From NCBI GenBank assembly GCA_025359105.1, contig JANYHK010000041.1:62001-126000 (forward strand): 64,000 nt of DNA, read 5' to 3'. The notes beneath the pieces were generated by a model. It saw only the letters and a program-made list of their open reading frames with translations. It searched no databases and had not been told where the DNA came from. Shown here in pieces: positions 35,770 through 43,815 of this stretch (its first letter is position 1; every line of letters starts with the position of its first letter). The position numbers and the translations under genes are program-made. The DNA is from Myxococcales bacterium. Its GTDB lineage: Bacteria > Myxococcota_A > Polyangia > Polyangiales > Polyangiaceae.

Positions 35770-36891
35770 ATGGCGGACAAGAAAAAACACTTCTCTCTCG
35801 ACGCCCTGCGCACCGACGGGTGGTTCGAGCGCATCGGCGAAGGGATCGGCAGCTTTCAGGCCTTGTGCGAGATCGTGGGAGAGCGCTTCTTCGCGTTCTC
35901 GATCATCGTCGGGGCGCGGATCACTGCGCTCACCGTCGACCGCCGCAGCCCTGACCAGACCCTCGTCGATTTCGTCGTCGGCGTCGGCGACGCCGATCAA
36001 GACCTCGAGCCCCAGCGCCTGACGCTCGCCGACTTCCGCCGCCGCCTCGTCGGCGCGCTGCTGGTCGAGGAGGACAAGGAAGCGCCCGTTCCGCTCCGCG
36101 AGAGCGACGTCGAGGCTATCCAGCTCTTCATCGGCGTCCGCTACCTCCTCCTCGCGCCGCTCTACGGCTACTCGCTCCTCGAGCTGGCGGTCGACGTCAA
36201 GGAGCCCAAGAAGGCGGAGCTCGTCGTGAACCACGACGGCTCCGAGGAGCGCTTCGAGCTCGAGGGGTTCCGCCTGCGCTTGCGCGCCCACATCCGCGAG
36301 GAGCTAGAGCGCGTCGCCGCCGGTGCGCGAAGCGCCATCGATCTCTCGAAGGTCGCCGAGGCGGAGGCTGCGGCGCTGCGCAAAGAGTGGCCGAAGGTCG
36401 TCGCGCTGCTGGGCGCGTGGCCGGCGCCGCTCGCGATCTTCCTGCGCACGCCGGAAGGCCAAATGCTCGCGCCGGAGGCGCGCGCGCTCATCGCAAAGGG
36501 CCTCGGTCTCCTCGGCTCGTCGTGCGTGCACCTCGGCGACGTCGAGCAAGCGGAAGAGGTCTTCCGCATTGGCATCCAGTACGCGCAGGAAGGGCTCGCC
36601 GCCGCGGAGCTGTTCCGCCGGCTCGGTGAAGCCCTCCTCCTGAACGAGCGCCCGGGCGAGGCCATCGGCCCGCTGCGCCGCGCGATCGCGTTCGGCGGCT
36701 CGGCGGCCGACGTCATGCCCCCCCTGGCGCGGGCGTTCCTGAAGCGCAAGCGCTACGTCGCCGCGTTCGCGTGCCTGCGCGACGCGATCGACGCCGGCGT
36801 CGGTGAACGCGATCTGACCGAAGAGCTCCGCGAAATCGAGGCCGCCCTCGGGCCCGGCCTGACGGCCTGGAAAGCACGTATGCTCGCATAG
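35770..36891 (+). CDS. TPR-containing cytoplasmic protein
   Basis: 373 residues without a signal peptide. The first 180 residues have mixed alpha/beta character and no recognised family. The C-terminal half has TPR pairs (G-D-V-E-Q-A-E-E-V-F-R-I-G-I-Q-Y-A, L-F-R-R-L-G-E-A-L-L-L-N-E-R-P-G-E-A-I-G). No Shine-Dalgarno precedes the ATG. The TAG stop is built into the left arm of a strong hairpin. Function unknown. Confidence 0.8.
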   Translation: MADKKKHFSLDALRTDGWFERIGEGIGSFQALCEIVGERFFAFSIIVGARITALTVDRRSPDQTLVDFVVGVGDADQDLEPQRLTLADFRRRLVGALLVEEDKEAPVPLRESDVEAIQLFIGVRYLLLAPLYGYSLLELAVDVKEPKKAELVVNHDGSEERFELEGFRLRLRAHIREELERVAAGARSAIDLSKVAEAEAAALRKEWPKVVALLGAWPAPLAIFLRTPEGQMLAPEARALIAKGLGLLGSSCVHLGDVEQAEEVFRIGIQYAQEGLAAAELFRRLGEALLLNERPGEAIGPLRRAIAFGGSAADVMPPLARAFLKRKRYVAAFACLRDAIDAGVGERDLTEELREIEAALGPGLTAWKARMLA

Positions 36892-36931
36892 GAAAAACCT
36901 GGTGTTTGAAAACCCCAGGTTCTTCCTATGC
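36886..36931 (+). terminator. Long hairpin overlapping the stop codon
   Basis: Left arm GCATAGGAA (36886-36894) pairs with TTCCTATGC (36923-36931). After one A/C mismatch, AACCTGG (36896-36902) pairs with CCAGGTT (36915-36921), and GTTT/AAAC can pair within the loop. Together 16 or more base pairs. The TAG stop is inside the left arm. There is no U-run after it. Confidence 0.6.
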
Positions 36932-36943
36932 CTTCACCCTGGT

Positions 36944-36962
36944 GGGGCCCGTGTCGGGCCCC
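36944..36962 (+). terminator. Second GC hairpin
   Basis: GGGGCCC (36944-36950), loop GTGTC, GGGCCCC (36956-36962): 7 GC pairs, 13 bases after the long hairpin. It is followed by a short TTCGC-type pentamer repeat (about 36967-36985). Probably works with the first hairpin to insulate the next gene. Confidence 0.45.
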
Positions 36963-37131
36963 CTCCGCGCTTCGCTTCGCTTCGCTCCGGCGGCGGAGGC
37001 CTCCCCGCGCGTCGCTTCGCGAACTCGTGCTTCGCACGACGGGGCGGGAGCAGAAAGCGGCGTGAGAAGAAGCGGTCGAACGAAAAAGGTCGGCGGGAAG
37101 CATCTTTCCCGAAATGTCGTATAGAGGCGTC

Positions 37132-38067
37132 GTGAAGTACCGGCCCCTCCTCGGCGCGCCCCTCGCGGCTCTCTTCGTCGCATGCGCGGTCGGGACCGGC
37201 GATGAGCCCGGCGCGGCGGATCCCACGGGGGCGCCGGAGGTCGACGCCAGCACGACGGACGCCTCCACCGCCGATCGCTCGGTCCTGCCGGCGGACGACG
37301 CCGGCGCGGATGGAGGGGGCGGGATCAGGGACAGCGCCCCGGCGCCTGACGGCTCCGTGACCGCGGACAGCGGGGGCGATTCGGGCGGCGATTCTGGGAC
37401 AATCTACGCGTGCACCGGCACGGTCGACTTCGAGTCCGGCGCGGCCGGCTACACGCACCACGCGATGGACGGCTACGACAACACCGCGGACAACTGGCCC
37501 CTCGACGAGTGGGCGACCGGCGCGGCGGCCAACGGCCTCGGCTGCCACTCCGGCACGAGCTGCTTCGCGACGAGCCTCACCCAGAACTACGTCCAGTGCG
37601 CGCGCGGATGGCTGAGATCGCCCGCGATCGACCTCACGACGTGCGCGAGCGCCGGTGCGGTCAAGGTGGCCTTCCAGCACGCGTACGCGTTCTGGACCGG
37701 CGCGTACAACGGCACGACCTGGTACGACGGCGGCATCGTCGAGATCTCCGGCGACGGCGGGAGCACCTGGCAGCTCGCCCCAGGCATCGCCACGACGGGC
37801 ACGGTCGCCATCAACCCGGATCGCGGCAGCAGCTACGCGTGCTTCGGCAATCCGTTCTACGTGAGCGGAAAGGCGGGCTTTGTCGGCCAGAGCAGCGGCT
37901 GGCAAGCCGTCGAGATCACGATCCCCGCTGCCCTCCGGACGAGCAAGTTCATGATCCGCTTCGCCTACGCCGCGGGCGTCAGCTACCCCACGACCAGCCA
38001 GTCGACGTCGCGCCTGCACACGGCCGCCGGTTGGCACGTGGACGACGTGCAAATCGTCGCGCAATAG
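37132..38067 (+). CDS. Lipoprotein with jelly-roll/MAM-like adhesion domain
   Basis: 311 residues. The signal ends L-F-V-A-C with Cys18, followed by about 70 residues of Asp/Ser/Gly linker. The C-terminal domain (about 95-311) reads F-E-S-G-A-A-G-Y-T, G-G-I-V-E-I-S-G-D-G-G-S-T-W and F-M-I-R-F-A-Y, ending in G-W-H-V-D-D-V. That is the pattern of MAM/choice-of-anchor jelly-roll domains that often bind sugars. GTG 37132 was preferred over ATG 37114 because TATAGA ends 6 bases before it and the signal peptide is tighter. Surface adhesion is inferred. Confidence 0.78.
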   Translation: MKYRPLLGAPLAALFVACAVGTGDEPGAADPTGAPEVDASTTDASTADRSVLPADDAGADGGGGIRDSAPAPDGSVTADSGGDSGGDSGTIYACTGTVDFESGAAGYTHHAMDGYDNTADNWPLDEWATGAAANGLGCHSGTSCFATSLTQNYVQCARGWLRSPAIDLTTCASAGAVKVAFQHAYAFWTGAYNGTTWYDGGIVEISGDGGSTWQLAPGIATTGTVAINPDRGSSYACFGNPFYVSGKAGFVGQSSGWQAVEITIPAALRTSKFMIRFAYAAGVSYPTTSQSTSRLHTAAGWHVDDVQIVAQ

Positions 38068-38087
38068 GCGCTTTTCGGCCGGCCAGC

Positions 38088-38093
38088 TATCCT
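38088..38093 (+). promoter_or_regulatory. -10-like hexamer of leaderless Cys-rich lipoprotein gene
   Basis: TATCCT ending 6 bases before the ATG at 38100. No convincing -35. Confidence 0.4.
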
Positions 38094-38099
38094 TCGGGG

Positions 38100-39293
38100 A
38101 TGGATCGCCCCGAACCCGGCCGGAGGCGTCGTGTACCCGGCACGCTCGTGCTCGCGGTGGCGGCTTCCGCGCTCTGCGGCCTCGCGGGCGCCTGCCTGAC
38201 GTTCGACGGGGTCACCGTACCCGTCCAGGACGCAGGCCAGCCCGAATCGTCGGCCGGTGTGGAGGCCGGCGGCGGCGGCTTGGATGCGGGCGGCGACGTC
38301 GGACACCCCGAGACCAGCGGCCCCACCGACGCCTGCGCGACGGCGGCGCTGGGGTACCTGAGCCTGGCCGAGGCCGCCAAGGCCTGCCAGTACATCGCCG
38401 ACTGCGACACCGGCCAGCTCGAGCTCGACATCGAGTCGAACTTCGGGATCGTGACCAGCGCCACCAACTACGCGTACTGCGTGAACGCGCTCGCCGGCAC
38501 GGTCGCGCCGGATCGCGCGGGCCTCGACATCGCCCAGCAGACGTTCAAGTGCATCGCCAAGGCCGCCTCGTGCATCCAGGCGCGCGGATGCCTCGCCGTC
38601 GAGTCGCTCACCACGAACGACGCCCGCTGCCGCGCCGGCGCACCGAAGAACGACGCCGGCATCTACTGCGGCAGCGGCGGAAACGATGTCGTCGACTGCA
38701 CCGGGTCGGTCGTCCAGCACTGCAAGTCCCCGGCGTTCGCGAACGGGGTGTGCGTCATCGATCCGGCGGACCACGGCTATTACGGTTGCGGTGCGCTCGC
38801 GGTGCCGAAGTGCGCGACCGAGGTCTCGAGCTGCGACATCGCGACTGCTGTCCTCAACGACTGCGCGGCGAAGACGTCGATCACCACCTTCAACGACTGC
38901 CACGTCTTCGGCGGCAACTGTGGCCCGAGCGGCCTCGACGCCGGCGCCAAGTTCGTCTGCCTCACCGAGGGCAAGTACATGCCCTGCGACGCGACGACTT
39001 ACCGCGACCAGTGCGACGGCGACTCGATCGCCAGCTGCACCTACATCGGGACCATCGCCCACACCAGCTGCAAGAGCATCGGCAAGACCTGTAACGCCGT
39101 CAACGGCCCCCCGGTCTGCGTCGGCCCCAGCGACGAGTGCTCGCCCTTCTCGCTGGGCATCGGGGAGTGCTCCGGCAACTCCATCTCGCTCTGCATCGAC
39201 GGAAAGCGCGCCGCGTTCAACTGCTCCTGCGCAGGCCTCGTCTGCGGGTCGGACGGCGGCATCGGCAAGACCCACTGCGAATTGCCGCCGTAG
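38100..39293 (+). CDS. Large Cys-rich lipoprotein
   Basis: 397 residues. The signal ends G-L-A-G-A-C with Cys32. A Gly/Ala/Glu linker follows, then at least 25 Cys in loosely repeated blocks (C-A-T-A-A-L, A-C-Q-Y-I-A-D-C, C-I-A-K-A-A-S-C, I-Y-C-G-S-G-G). The pattern points to a disulfide-rich, extracytoplasmic structure. There is no family I can name. The nuo operon promoter begins 26 bases downstream of its stop. Confidence 0.78.
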   Translation: MDRPEPGRRRRVPGTLVLAVAASALCGLAGACLTFDGVTVPVQDAGQPESSAGVEAGGGGLDAGGDVGHPETSGPTDACATAALGYLSLAEAAKACQYIADCDTGQLELDIESNFGIVTSATNYAYCVNALAGTVAPDRAGLDIAQQTFKCIAKAASCIQARGCLAVESLTTNDARCRAGAPKNDAGIYCGSGGNDVVDCTGSVVQHCKSPAFANGVCVIDPADHGYYGCGALAVPKCATEVSSCDIATAVLNDCAAKTSITTFNDCHVFGGNCGPSGLDAGAKFVCLTEGKYMPCDATTYRDQCDGDSIASCTYIGTIAHTSCKSIGKTCNAVNGPPVCVGPSDECSPFSLGIGECSGNSISLCIDGKRAAFNCSCAGLVCGSDGGIGKTHCELPP

Positions 39294-39318
39294 AGCTTCG
39301 CCGTTTTGACCCATCCCG

Positions 39319-39347
39319 TTGACACAAAAGGACAAGGGCACTAGATA
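39319..39347 (+). promoter_or_regulatory. Sigma-70-like promoter of the nuo operon
   Basis: TTGACA (39319-39324), an exact 17-base spacer and TAGATA (39342-39347). The predicted start is about 50 bases upstream of nuoA, so this mRNA has a leader, with GAGG before the ATG. It is the best consensus promoter in the window. Confidence 0.75.
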
Positions 39348-39401
39348 CGAAGGCCGCGAAAAGCCGTGGGAAAATCCCCCTCGGCAATCTCACGAGGCCA
39401 C

Positions 39402-39773
39402 ATGCCCAACGCACAGATCGCGATCTACGCGCCGGTCTTCATCATGCTCGCGGTGGCTACGCTCGTCGCCGTGCTGTTTTTCGTGGGCGCAAGCACGCTC
39501 GGGAAGAAGAACCCGACCCCCGAGAAGATGCTCCCGTTCGAGTGCGGCAGCGAGTCGTCGGGCGGTCGCCACGTGAAGCTGAGCGTGAAGTTTTACCTGA
39601 CGGCGATCCTCTTCGTCGTCTTCGACATCGAGGCCGTCTTCATCTACCCGTGGGCGATCCAGTTCCGCTCGCTCGGGTGGTTCGGCCTGATCGAGATGTT
39701 CGGGTTCTTGGCCGTGGTCATCGTCGCGCTCGTCTACGTCTGGAAAAAGGGCGCGCTGGAGTGGGAGTCATGA
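39402..39773 (+). CDS. nuoA: NADH-quinone oxidoreductase subunit A
   Basis: 123 residues with three membrane helices. Conserved P-F-E-C-G motif near the first loop, then K-F-Y-L-T-A-I-L-F-V-V-F-D-I-E-A-V-F-I-Y-P-W-A. NuoA helps form the quinone-site junction of complex I in the inner membrane. ATG 39402 is chosen over an upstream GTG at 39366, which lacks a ribosome site. It overlaps nuoB by 4 bases. Confidence 0.97.
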   Translation: MPNAQIAIYAPVFIMLAVATLVAVLFFVGASTLGKKNPTPEKMLPFECGSESSGGRHVKLSVKFYLTAILFVVFDIEAVFIYPWAIQFRSLGWFGLIEMFGFLAVVIVALVYVWKKGALEWES

Positions 39774-40357
39774 GCGAAGTCGTCCTGGATGCGAGCGAGC
39801 AGGGGTTCGCCACCACGCGGTTGGAGGACTTGCTCGGCTGGGCGCGCAAGTACTCGCTCTTCATGTACCCGTTCGTCACGGCGTGCTGCGGCATGGAGTT
39901 CATGTCGCTGACCGGGCCGCGCTTCGACCTGTCGCGCTTCGGCGCCGAGGCGCCGCGCTTCTCGCCGCGACAGTCGGATCTCCTCTGGGTCGTCGGGACG
40001 ATCAGCCAGCGCCAGGCGCCGGTGCTGCGCCGCATCTACGAGCAGATGATGGACCCGAAGTGGGTCCTCGCGTTCGGCACGTGCGCGAGCTGCGGCGGCT
40101 TTTACGACAATTACACGACGGTTCCCGGCATCGACAAGATCATCAAGTGCGACGTCTACGTGCCCGGCTGTCCGCCGCGCCCAGAGGCCGTGCTCGATGG
40201 GCTCATGCTCATCCAGGACAAGATCGCCAGCGGTGATCGCCGCCCGCGCACCGTCAAGCCGCGCGAGGATCCGGCGGAGCTCCTCCCGGCCGGCCGCCGC
40301 TTGAACGTGCTGAAGGAGCCGCCGCCGAAGCGCTTTTCCACCAAGGAGGACGCGTGA
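39770..40357 (+). CDS. nuoB: NADH-quinone oxidoreductase subunit B
   Basis: 195 residues. Cysteines for the terminal N2 4Fe-4S cluster are in T-A-C-C-G-M-E, G-T-C-A-S-C-G-G and P-G-C-P-P-R-P-E. N2 passes electrons to quinone. ATGA overlap with nuoA and 4-base overlap with nuoC. The C-terminal 30 residues are a basic extension. Confidence 0.98.
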   Translation: MSEVVLDASEQGFATTRLEDLLGWARKYSLFMYPFVTACCGMEFMSLTGPRFDLSRFGAEAPRFSPRQSDLLWVVGTISQRQAPVLRRIYEQMMDPKWVLAFGTCASCGGFYDNYTTVPGIDKIIKCDVYVPGCPPRPEAVLDGLMLIQDKIASGDRRPRTVKPREDPAELLPAGRRLNVLKEPPPKRFSTKEDA

Positions 40358-40998
40358 GCAAGGCAGCCCTCGAGAAGCTCCAGGCGACGTTCGGCGACGC
40401 CATCCTGGAGACGCACAGCGACTGCGGCGACGACACGGCCCTCGTGAAGGCCGAGTCGTGGAAGCCGATTTGCGAGTTTCTCCGCAAGGACCCGCAGCTC
40501 GACTTCGACTACCTGGTCGACCTCTGCGGGGTCGACTACCCCGAGCGCGCGGCCCAGAAGCAGCGCATCGAGGTCGTCCTCCACCTGTGCTCCATCGGAA
40601 AGCGCCACCGCCTCCGCCTCAAGGCGCGCGTCGGAAGCGGCGAGGACGAGGAGCTCGAAGGCGCCGAGATCGACAGCGTCACGTCGATCTGGCCGGGCGC
40701 CAACTGGTTCGAGCGCGAGACGTACGACATGCTCGGCGTGACCTTCCGCGGCCACCCCGACATGCGCCGCATCCTCATGTATCCGGAGTTCGTCGGGCAC
40801 CCGCTCCTCAAGACGTACCCCGCGCAGCGGACCCAGCCACTCGTCGCGTACCGCACCGAGGAAGAGGCCGGCGTTCCGCTCGAGAAGCAGGCCCCCTTCG
40901 GCGACGACGAAGGCCTCGCGTTCCCCAGGAACGATCACGACCGCGACGCGGAAGACCCGCGCACCAAGCTGAACCCGCACAAGACGGAAGCGATCTGA
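40354..40998 (+). CDS. nuoC: NADH-quinone oxidoreductase subunit C
   Basis: 214 residues. The 30-kDa subunit signature E-R-E-T-Y-D-M-L-G-V-T-F-R-G-H-P-D-M-R-R is present, preceded by W-P-G-A-N-W. It is part of the peripheral arm of complex I next to NuoD. GTG start overlapping nuoB. The tail after about residue 150 is longer than the core needs. Confidence 0.96.
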   Translation: MSKAALEKLQATFGDAILETHSDCGDDTALVKAESWKPICEFLRKDPQLDFDYLVDLCGVDYPERAAQKQRIEVVLHLCSIGKRHRLRLKARVGSGEDEELEGAEIDSVTSIWPGANWFERETYDMLGVTFRGHPDMRRILMYPEFVGHPLLKTYPAQRTQPLVAYRTEEEAGVPLEKQAPFGDDEGLAFPRNDHDRDAEDPRTKLNPHKTEAI

Positions 40999-42212
40999 TG
41001 GAGCCTCTCGACCTAGAGCTGGAAGAAGGAGAGCTCGAGCTCCCGTCGGAGCCGATGCACCTCAACATGGGCCCGGCGCACCCGGCGATGCACGGCACCG
41101 TCCGCTGCGTCCTCGAGCTCTCCGGCGAGACCATCGTGAAGGCCGACGTGCAGATCGGCTACCTCCACCGCGGCTTCGAGAAGATGTGCGAGCGCGGCAC
41201 GTGGGCGCAGGTCTTCCCGTACGCCGACCGCCTCAACTACGTGTCGCCGATGCTGAACAACGTGGGCTACGCGCTCGCGGTGGAGAAGCTCTGCGGCATC
41301 GAGGTGCCGGAGCGCTGCCAGTGGTACCGGATGGCGCTCGGCGAGCTCGCGCGCATCTCCGATCACCTGACGTGCACCGGCGCGATGGCGATGGAGCTGG
41401 GGGCCTTCACACCGTTCCTCTGGTTCGTCAAAGCGCGCGACATGATCTGGGACATCCTGGAAGAGGAGACCGGCGCGCGCCTCACCCACTCGTTCGGACG
41501 CATCGGCGGCATGGCCGCGCCTCCGACGGCGGCGTTCAAGGAGCTCTGCAAGGGCTCGCTCCCGCAGGTCCTCCATTTGATGGAGGAGGGGGAGGCGATG
41601 CTCCTCAAAAACCGCATCTTCCTCGATCGCCTCGAGGGGGTCGGAACCATCAGCGGCGCCGACGCCGTCGCGTTGTCGTGGACGGGCCCGTGCCTGCGCG
41701 CGAGCGGCATCCCGTACGACGTTCGCCGCGTCTACCCATACCTCAAATACGACGAGGTCGACTTCGACGTGCCCGTCGGCAAAAACGGCGACAACCTCGA
41801 CCGCTTCCTCGTGCGCCTGCAGGAGCTCCGCCAGAGCATGCGGATCATCGCGCAGGTCCTCGACCGCATGGCCGACGACGGCCCGGTGAACGCGTACGCG
41901 CCCGGCGTGATGCTGCCCGAGAAGCACGACGTCTACACGACGATCGAGGCCACGATTCAGCACTTCAAGCTGGTCATGGAGGGCGCCAAGGTCCCCAAGG
42001 GCGAGGTCTACTCGTACACCGAAGGCGGCAACGGCGAGCTCGGCTTCTACCTCGTGAGCGACGGCTCCGGGACGCCCTACCGCGTCCGCATCCGCCCGCC
42101 CTGCTACCCGATCACCGGCGGCCTCCAGAAGCTCATCACCGGCGCCATGCTCAGCGACATCATTCCGACCTTCGGTTCTCTGAACATGATCGGCGGGGAG
42201 TGCGACCACTGA
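40998..42212 (+). CDS. nuoD: NADH-quinone oxidoreductase subunit D
   Basis: 404 residues, the 49-kDa subunit. N-M-G-P-A-H-P-A-M-H-G near the N-terminus, G-Y-L-H-R-G-F-E-K, and the C-terminal R-I-R-P-P-C-Y-P. It lines the quinone cavity with NuoB. Its start codon overlaps the nuoC stop by one base (TGATG), as does the next junction. Confidence 0.98.
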   Translation: MEPLDLELEEGELELPSEPMHLNMGPAHPAMHGTVRCVLELSGETIVKADVQIGYLHRGFEKMCERGTWAQVFPYADRLNYVSPMLNNVGYALAVEKLCGIEVPERCQWYRMALGELARISDHLTCTGAMAMELGAFTPFLWFVKARDMIWDILEEETGARLTHSFGRIGGMAAPPTAAFKELCKGSLPQVLHLMEEGEAMLLKNRIFLDRLEGVGTISGADAVALSWTGPCLRASGIPYDVRRVYPYLKYDEVDFDVPVGKNGDNLDRFLVRLQELRQSMRIIAQVLDRMADDGPVNAYAPGVMLPEKHDVYTTIEATIQHFKLVMEGAKVPKGEVYSYTEGGNGELGFYLVSDGSGTPYRVRIRPPCYPITGGLQKLITGAMLSDIIPTFGSLNMIGGECDH

Positions 42213-43810
42213 TGCCTTCGTTCAAGCTTGACGGTAAGACCATCCCCTTCGAGCCCGGTGAGTCGATCATCGGCGCGGCCCGCAAGGCCGGCGTCGAGAT
42301 CCCCCACTACTGCTGGCATCCGGGCCTCTCGGCTCCGGCCAATTGCCGCATGTGCCTCGTCGAGATCAAGCCGGCGGCGGGCCAGCGGCCGATCCAGCTC
42401 GACGTCCTGTCCCTGGATCCCAAGACCGGCGAGTACAAGTACCAGCCGAAGCCGAAGCTCCAGCCGGCGTGCCAGTACCCCGCCGTCGACGGCCAGGAGG
42501 TGCTGAGCGACTCGAGCACCCACGTCGGCGACGCGCGCAAGGCCGTCCAGGAGCTCCTGCTCTTGAACCACCCGGTCGACTGTCCGATCTGCGATCAGTC
42601 CGGCGAGTGCAAGCTCCAGGACTACTGGCTCGAGCACCAGAAGACGCAGAAGCGCATGCGCGACGAGCCGATCCACAAGCCGAAGGCCGTCGTCTTCGGT
42701 CCCACCATCGTCTACGACGCCGAGCGCTGCGTCATGTGCACGCGCTGCATTCGGTTCATGGAGGAGGTCGCGAAGGATCCCGTCCTCGACATGCGTGAGC
42801 GCGGGAACCTCAACGAGATCTCCGTCGCGCCCGGCCGCCAGCTCGACGGCAACTACACGCTCATGACCGAGCACGTGTGCCCGGTCGGCGCGCTGACTGC
42901 GACCGACTTTCGCTTCAAGGCGCGCGTGTGGTTCCTCCGGTCGGTCAAGAGCGTGTGCCAGGGATGCGCGACCGGCTGCAACGCGTGGCTCGACTACGAT
43001 CCGCGTACGAGCTCCGTCTACCGCTACCGCCCGCGTGAGAACGCGGAGGTGAACAAGTTCTGGATGTGCGATCCCGGCATGCTCTCGTACAAGCGGGCGC
43101 ACGAGGGACGCGTCGCCGAGCCGCGCATCGCCGGCAAGACGACGACGGTGCAACGCGCCCTCGAGAGCGCCAAGAAGCACTTCGACGGCGTGCCGCGCGA
43201 GTCGATCGCGATCGTCTTCCACGCGCGCTACTCGAACGAGGACAACTGGGCGCTGAAGGAGCTCGCGATCACGCTGCTCGGCACGCGGATGTTCTACCGC
43301 TCCGGCGGAGCTCCGGGCACCGGCGACGACATCCTCATCCACGCCGACAAGAACTCGAACACCGCCGGCCTGAACCAGCTCGCGCCGAGCGCGCGTCCGT
43401 TCGCGGACCTGCTCGCCGACATCAAGAAGGGCGCCGTCACGCACGCGATCGCCCTCGGCGGCGCGACCCCCGGCGATCCGGAGGCCGATCTGGCCGAGCT
43501 CCGCGGGCTCAAATCGCTCGTCACGATCTCGGCGCACGACGGCCCGCTCACCAAGGCGGCCGCCGTCGTCCTCCCCGCCACGTCGTGGGCGGAGGCGGGC
43601 GGCACGTACACGAACGCGAAGGGCTTGCGCCAGATCTCCGAGAAGGCGATCGAGCCGATCGGCTCGAGCCAGCCGGCGTGGAAGGTCCTGGCCGAGCTCG
43701 GCAGGGTGCTCGGCGTCGAGCCGTCGTGGTCGAAGCTCAAGGACATTCGCGCGCGGCTCCTGGCGGTCGAGATGCCGTCCCAACCCGACGTCTCGGCGCA
43801 GGCGGAGTAA
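42212..43810 (+). CDS. nuoG: NADH-quinone oxidoreductase subunit G (short form)
   Basis: 532 residues, much shorter than the roughly 900 of E. coli NuoG. The 2Fe-2S site is H-Y-C-W-H and N-C-R-M-C with P-A-C-Q-Y. The His-coordinated cluster is C-P-I-C-D-Q-S-G-E-C; another 4Fe-4S is C-V-M-C-T-R-C-I-R-F with H-V-C-P-V-G. An additional C-Q-G-C-A-T-G-C opens the molybdopterin-like domain, which is truncated. It relays electrons from the flavin site to NuoB. No nuoE or nuoF accompanies it, so those must lie elsewhere. Confidence 0.95.
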   Translation: MPSFKLDGKTIPFEPGESIIGAARKAGVEIPHYCWHPGLSAPANCRMCLVEIKPAAGQRPIQLDVLSLDPKTGEYKYQPKPKLQPACQYPAVDGQEVLSDSSTHVGDARKAVQELLLLNHPVDCPICDQSGECKLQDYWLEHQKTQKRMRDEPIHKPKAVVFGPTIVYDAERCVMCTRCIRFMEEVAKDPVLDMRERGNLNEISVAPGRQLDGNYTLMTEHVCPVGALTATDFRFKARVWFLRSVKSVCQGCATGCNAWLDYDPRTSSVYRYRPRENAEVNKFWMCDPGMLSYKRAHEGRVAEPRIAGKTTTVQRALESAKKHFDGVPRESIAIVFHARYSNEDNWALKELAITLLGTRMFYRSGGAPGTGDDILIHADKNSNTAGLNQLAPSARPFADLLADIKKGAVTHAIALGGATPGDPEADLAELRGLKSLVTISAHDGPLTKAAAVVLPATSWAEAGGTYTNAKGLRQISEKAIEPIGSSQPAWKVLAELGRVLGVEPSWSKLKDIRARLLAVEMPSQPDVSAQAE

Positions 43811-43815
43811 CGAAC

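Noticed and set aside
36967-36985. TTCGC pentamer repeat
   Set aside because: Only about three to four copies, non-coding, and consistent with ordinary GC-rich slippage.
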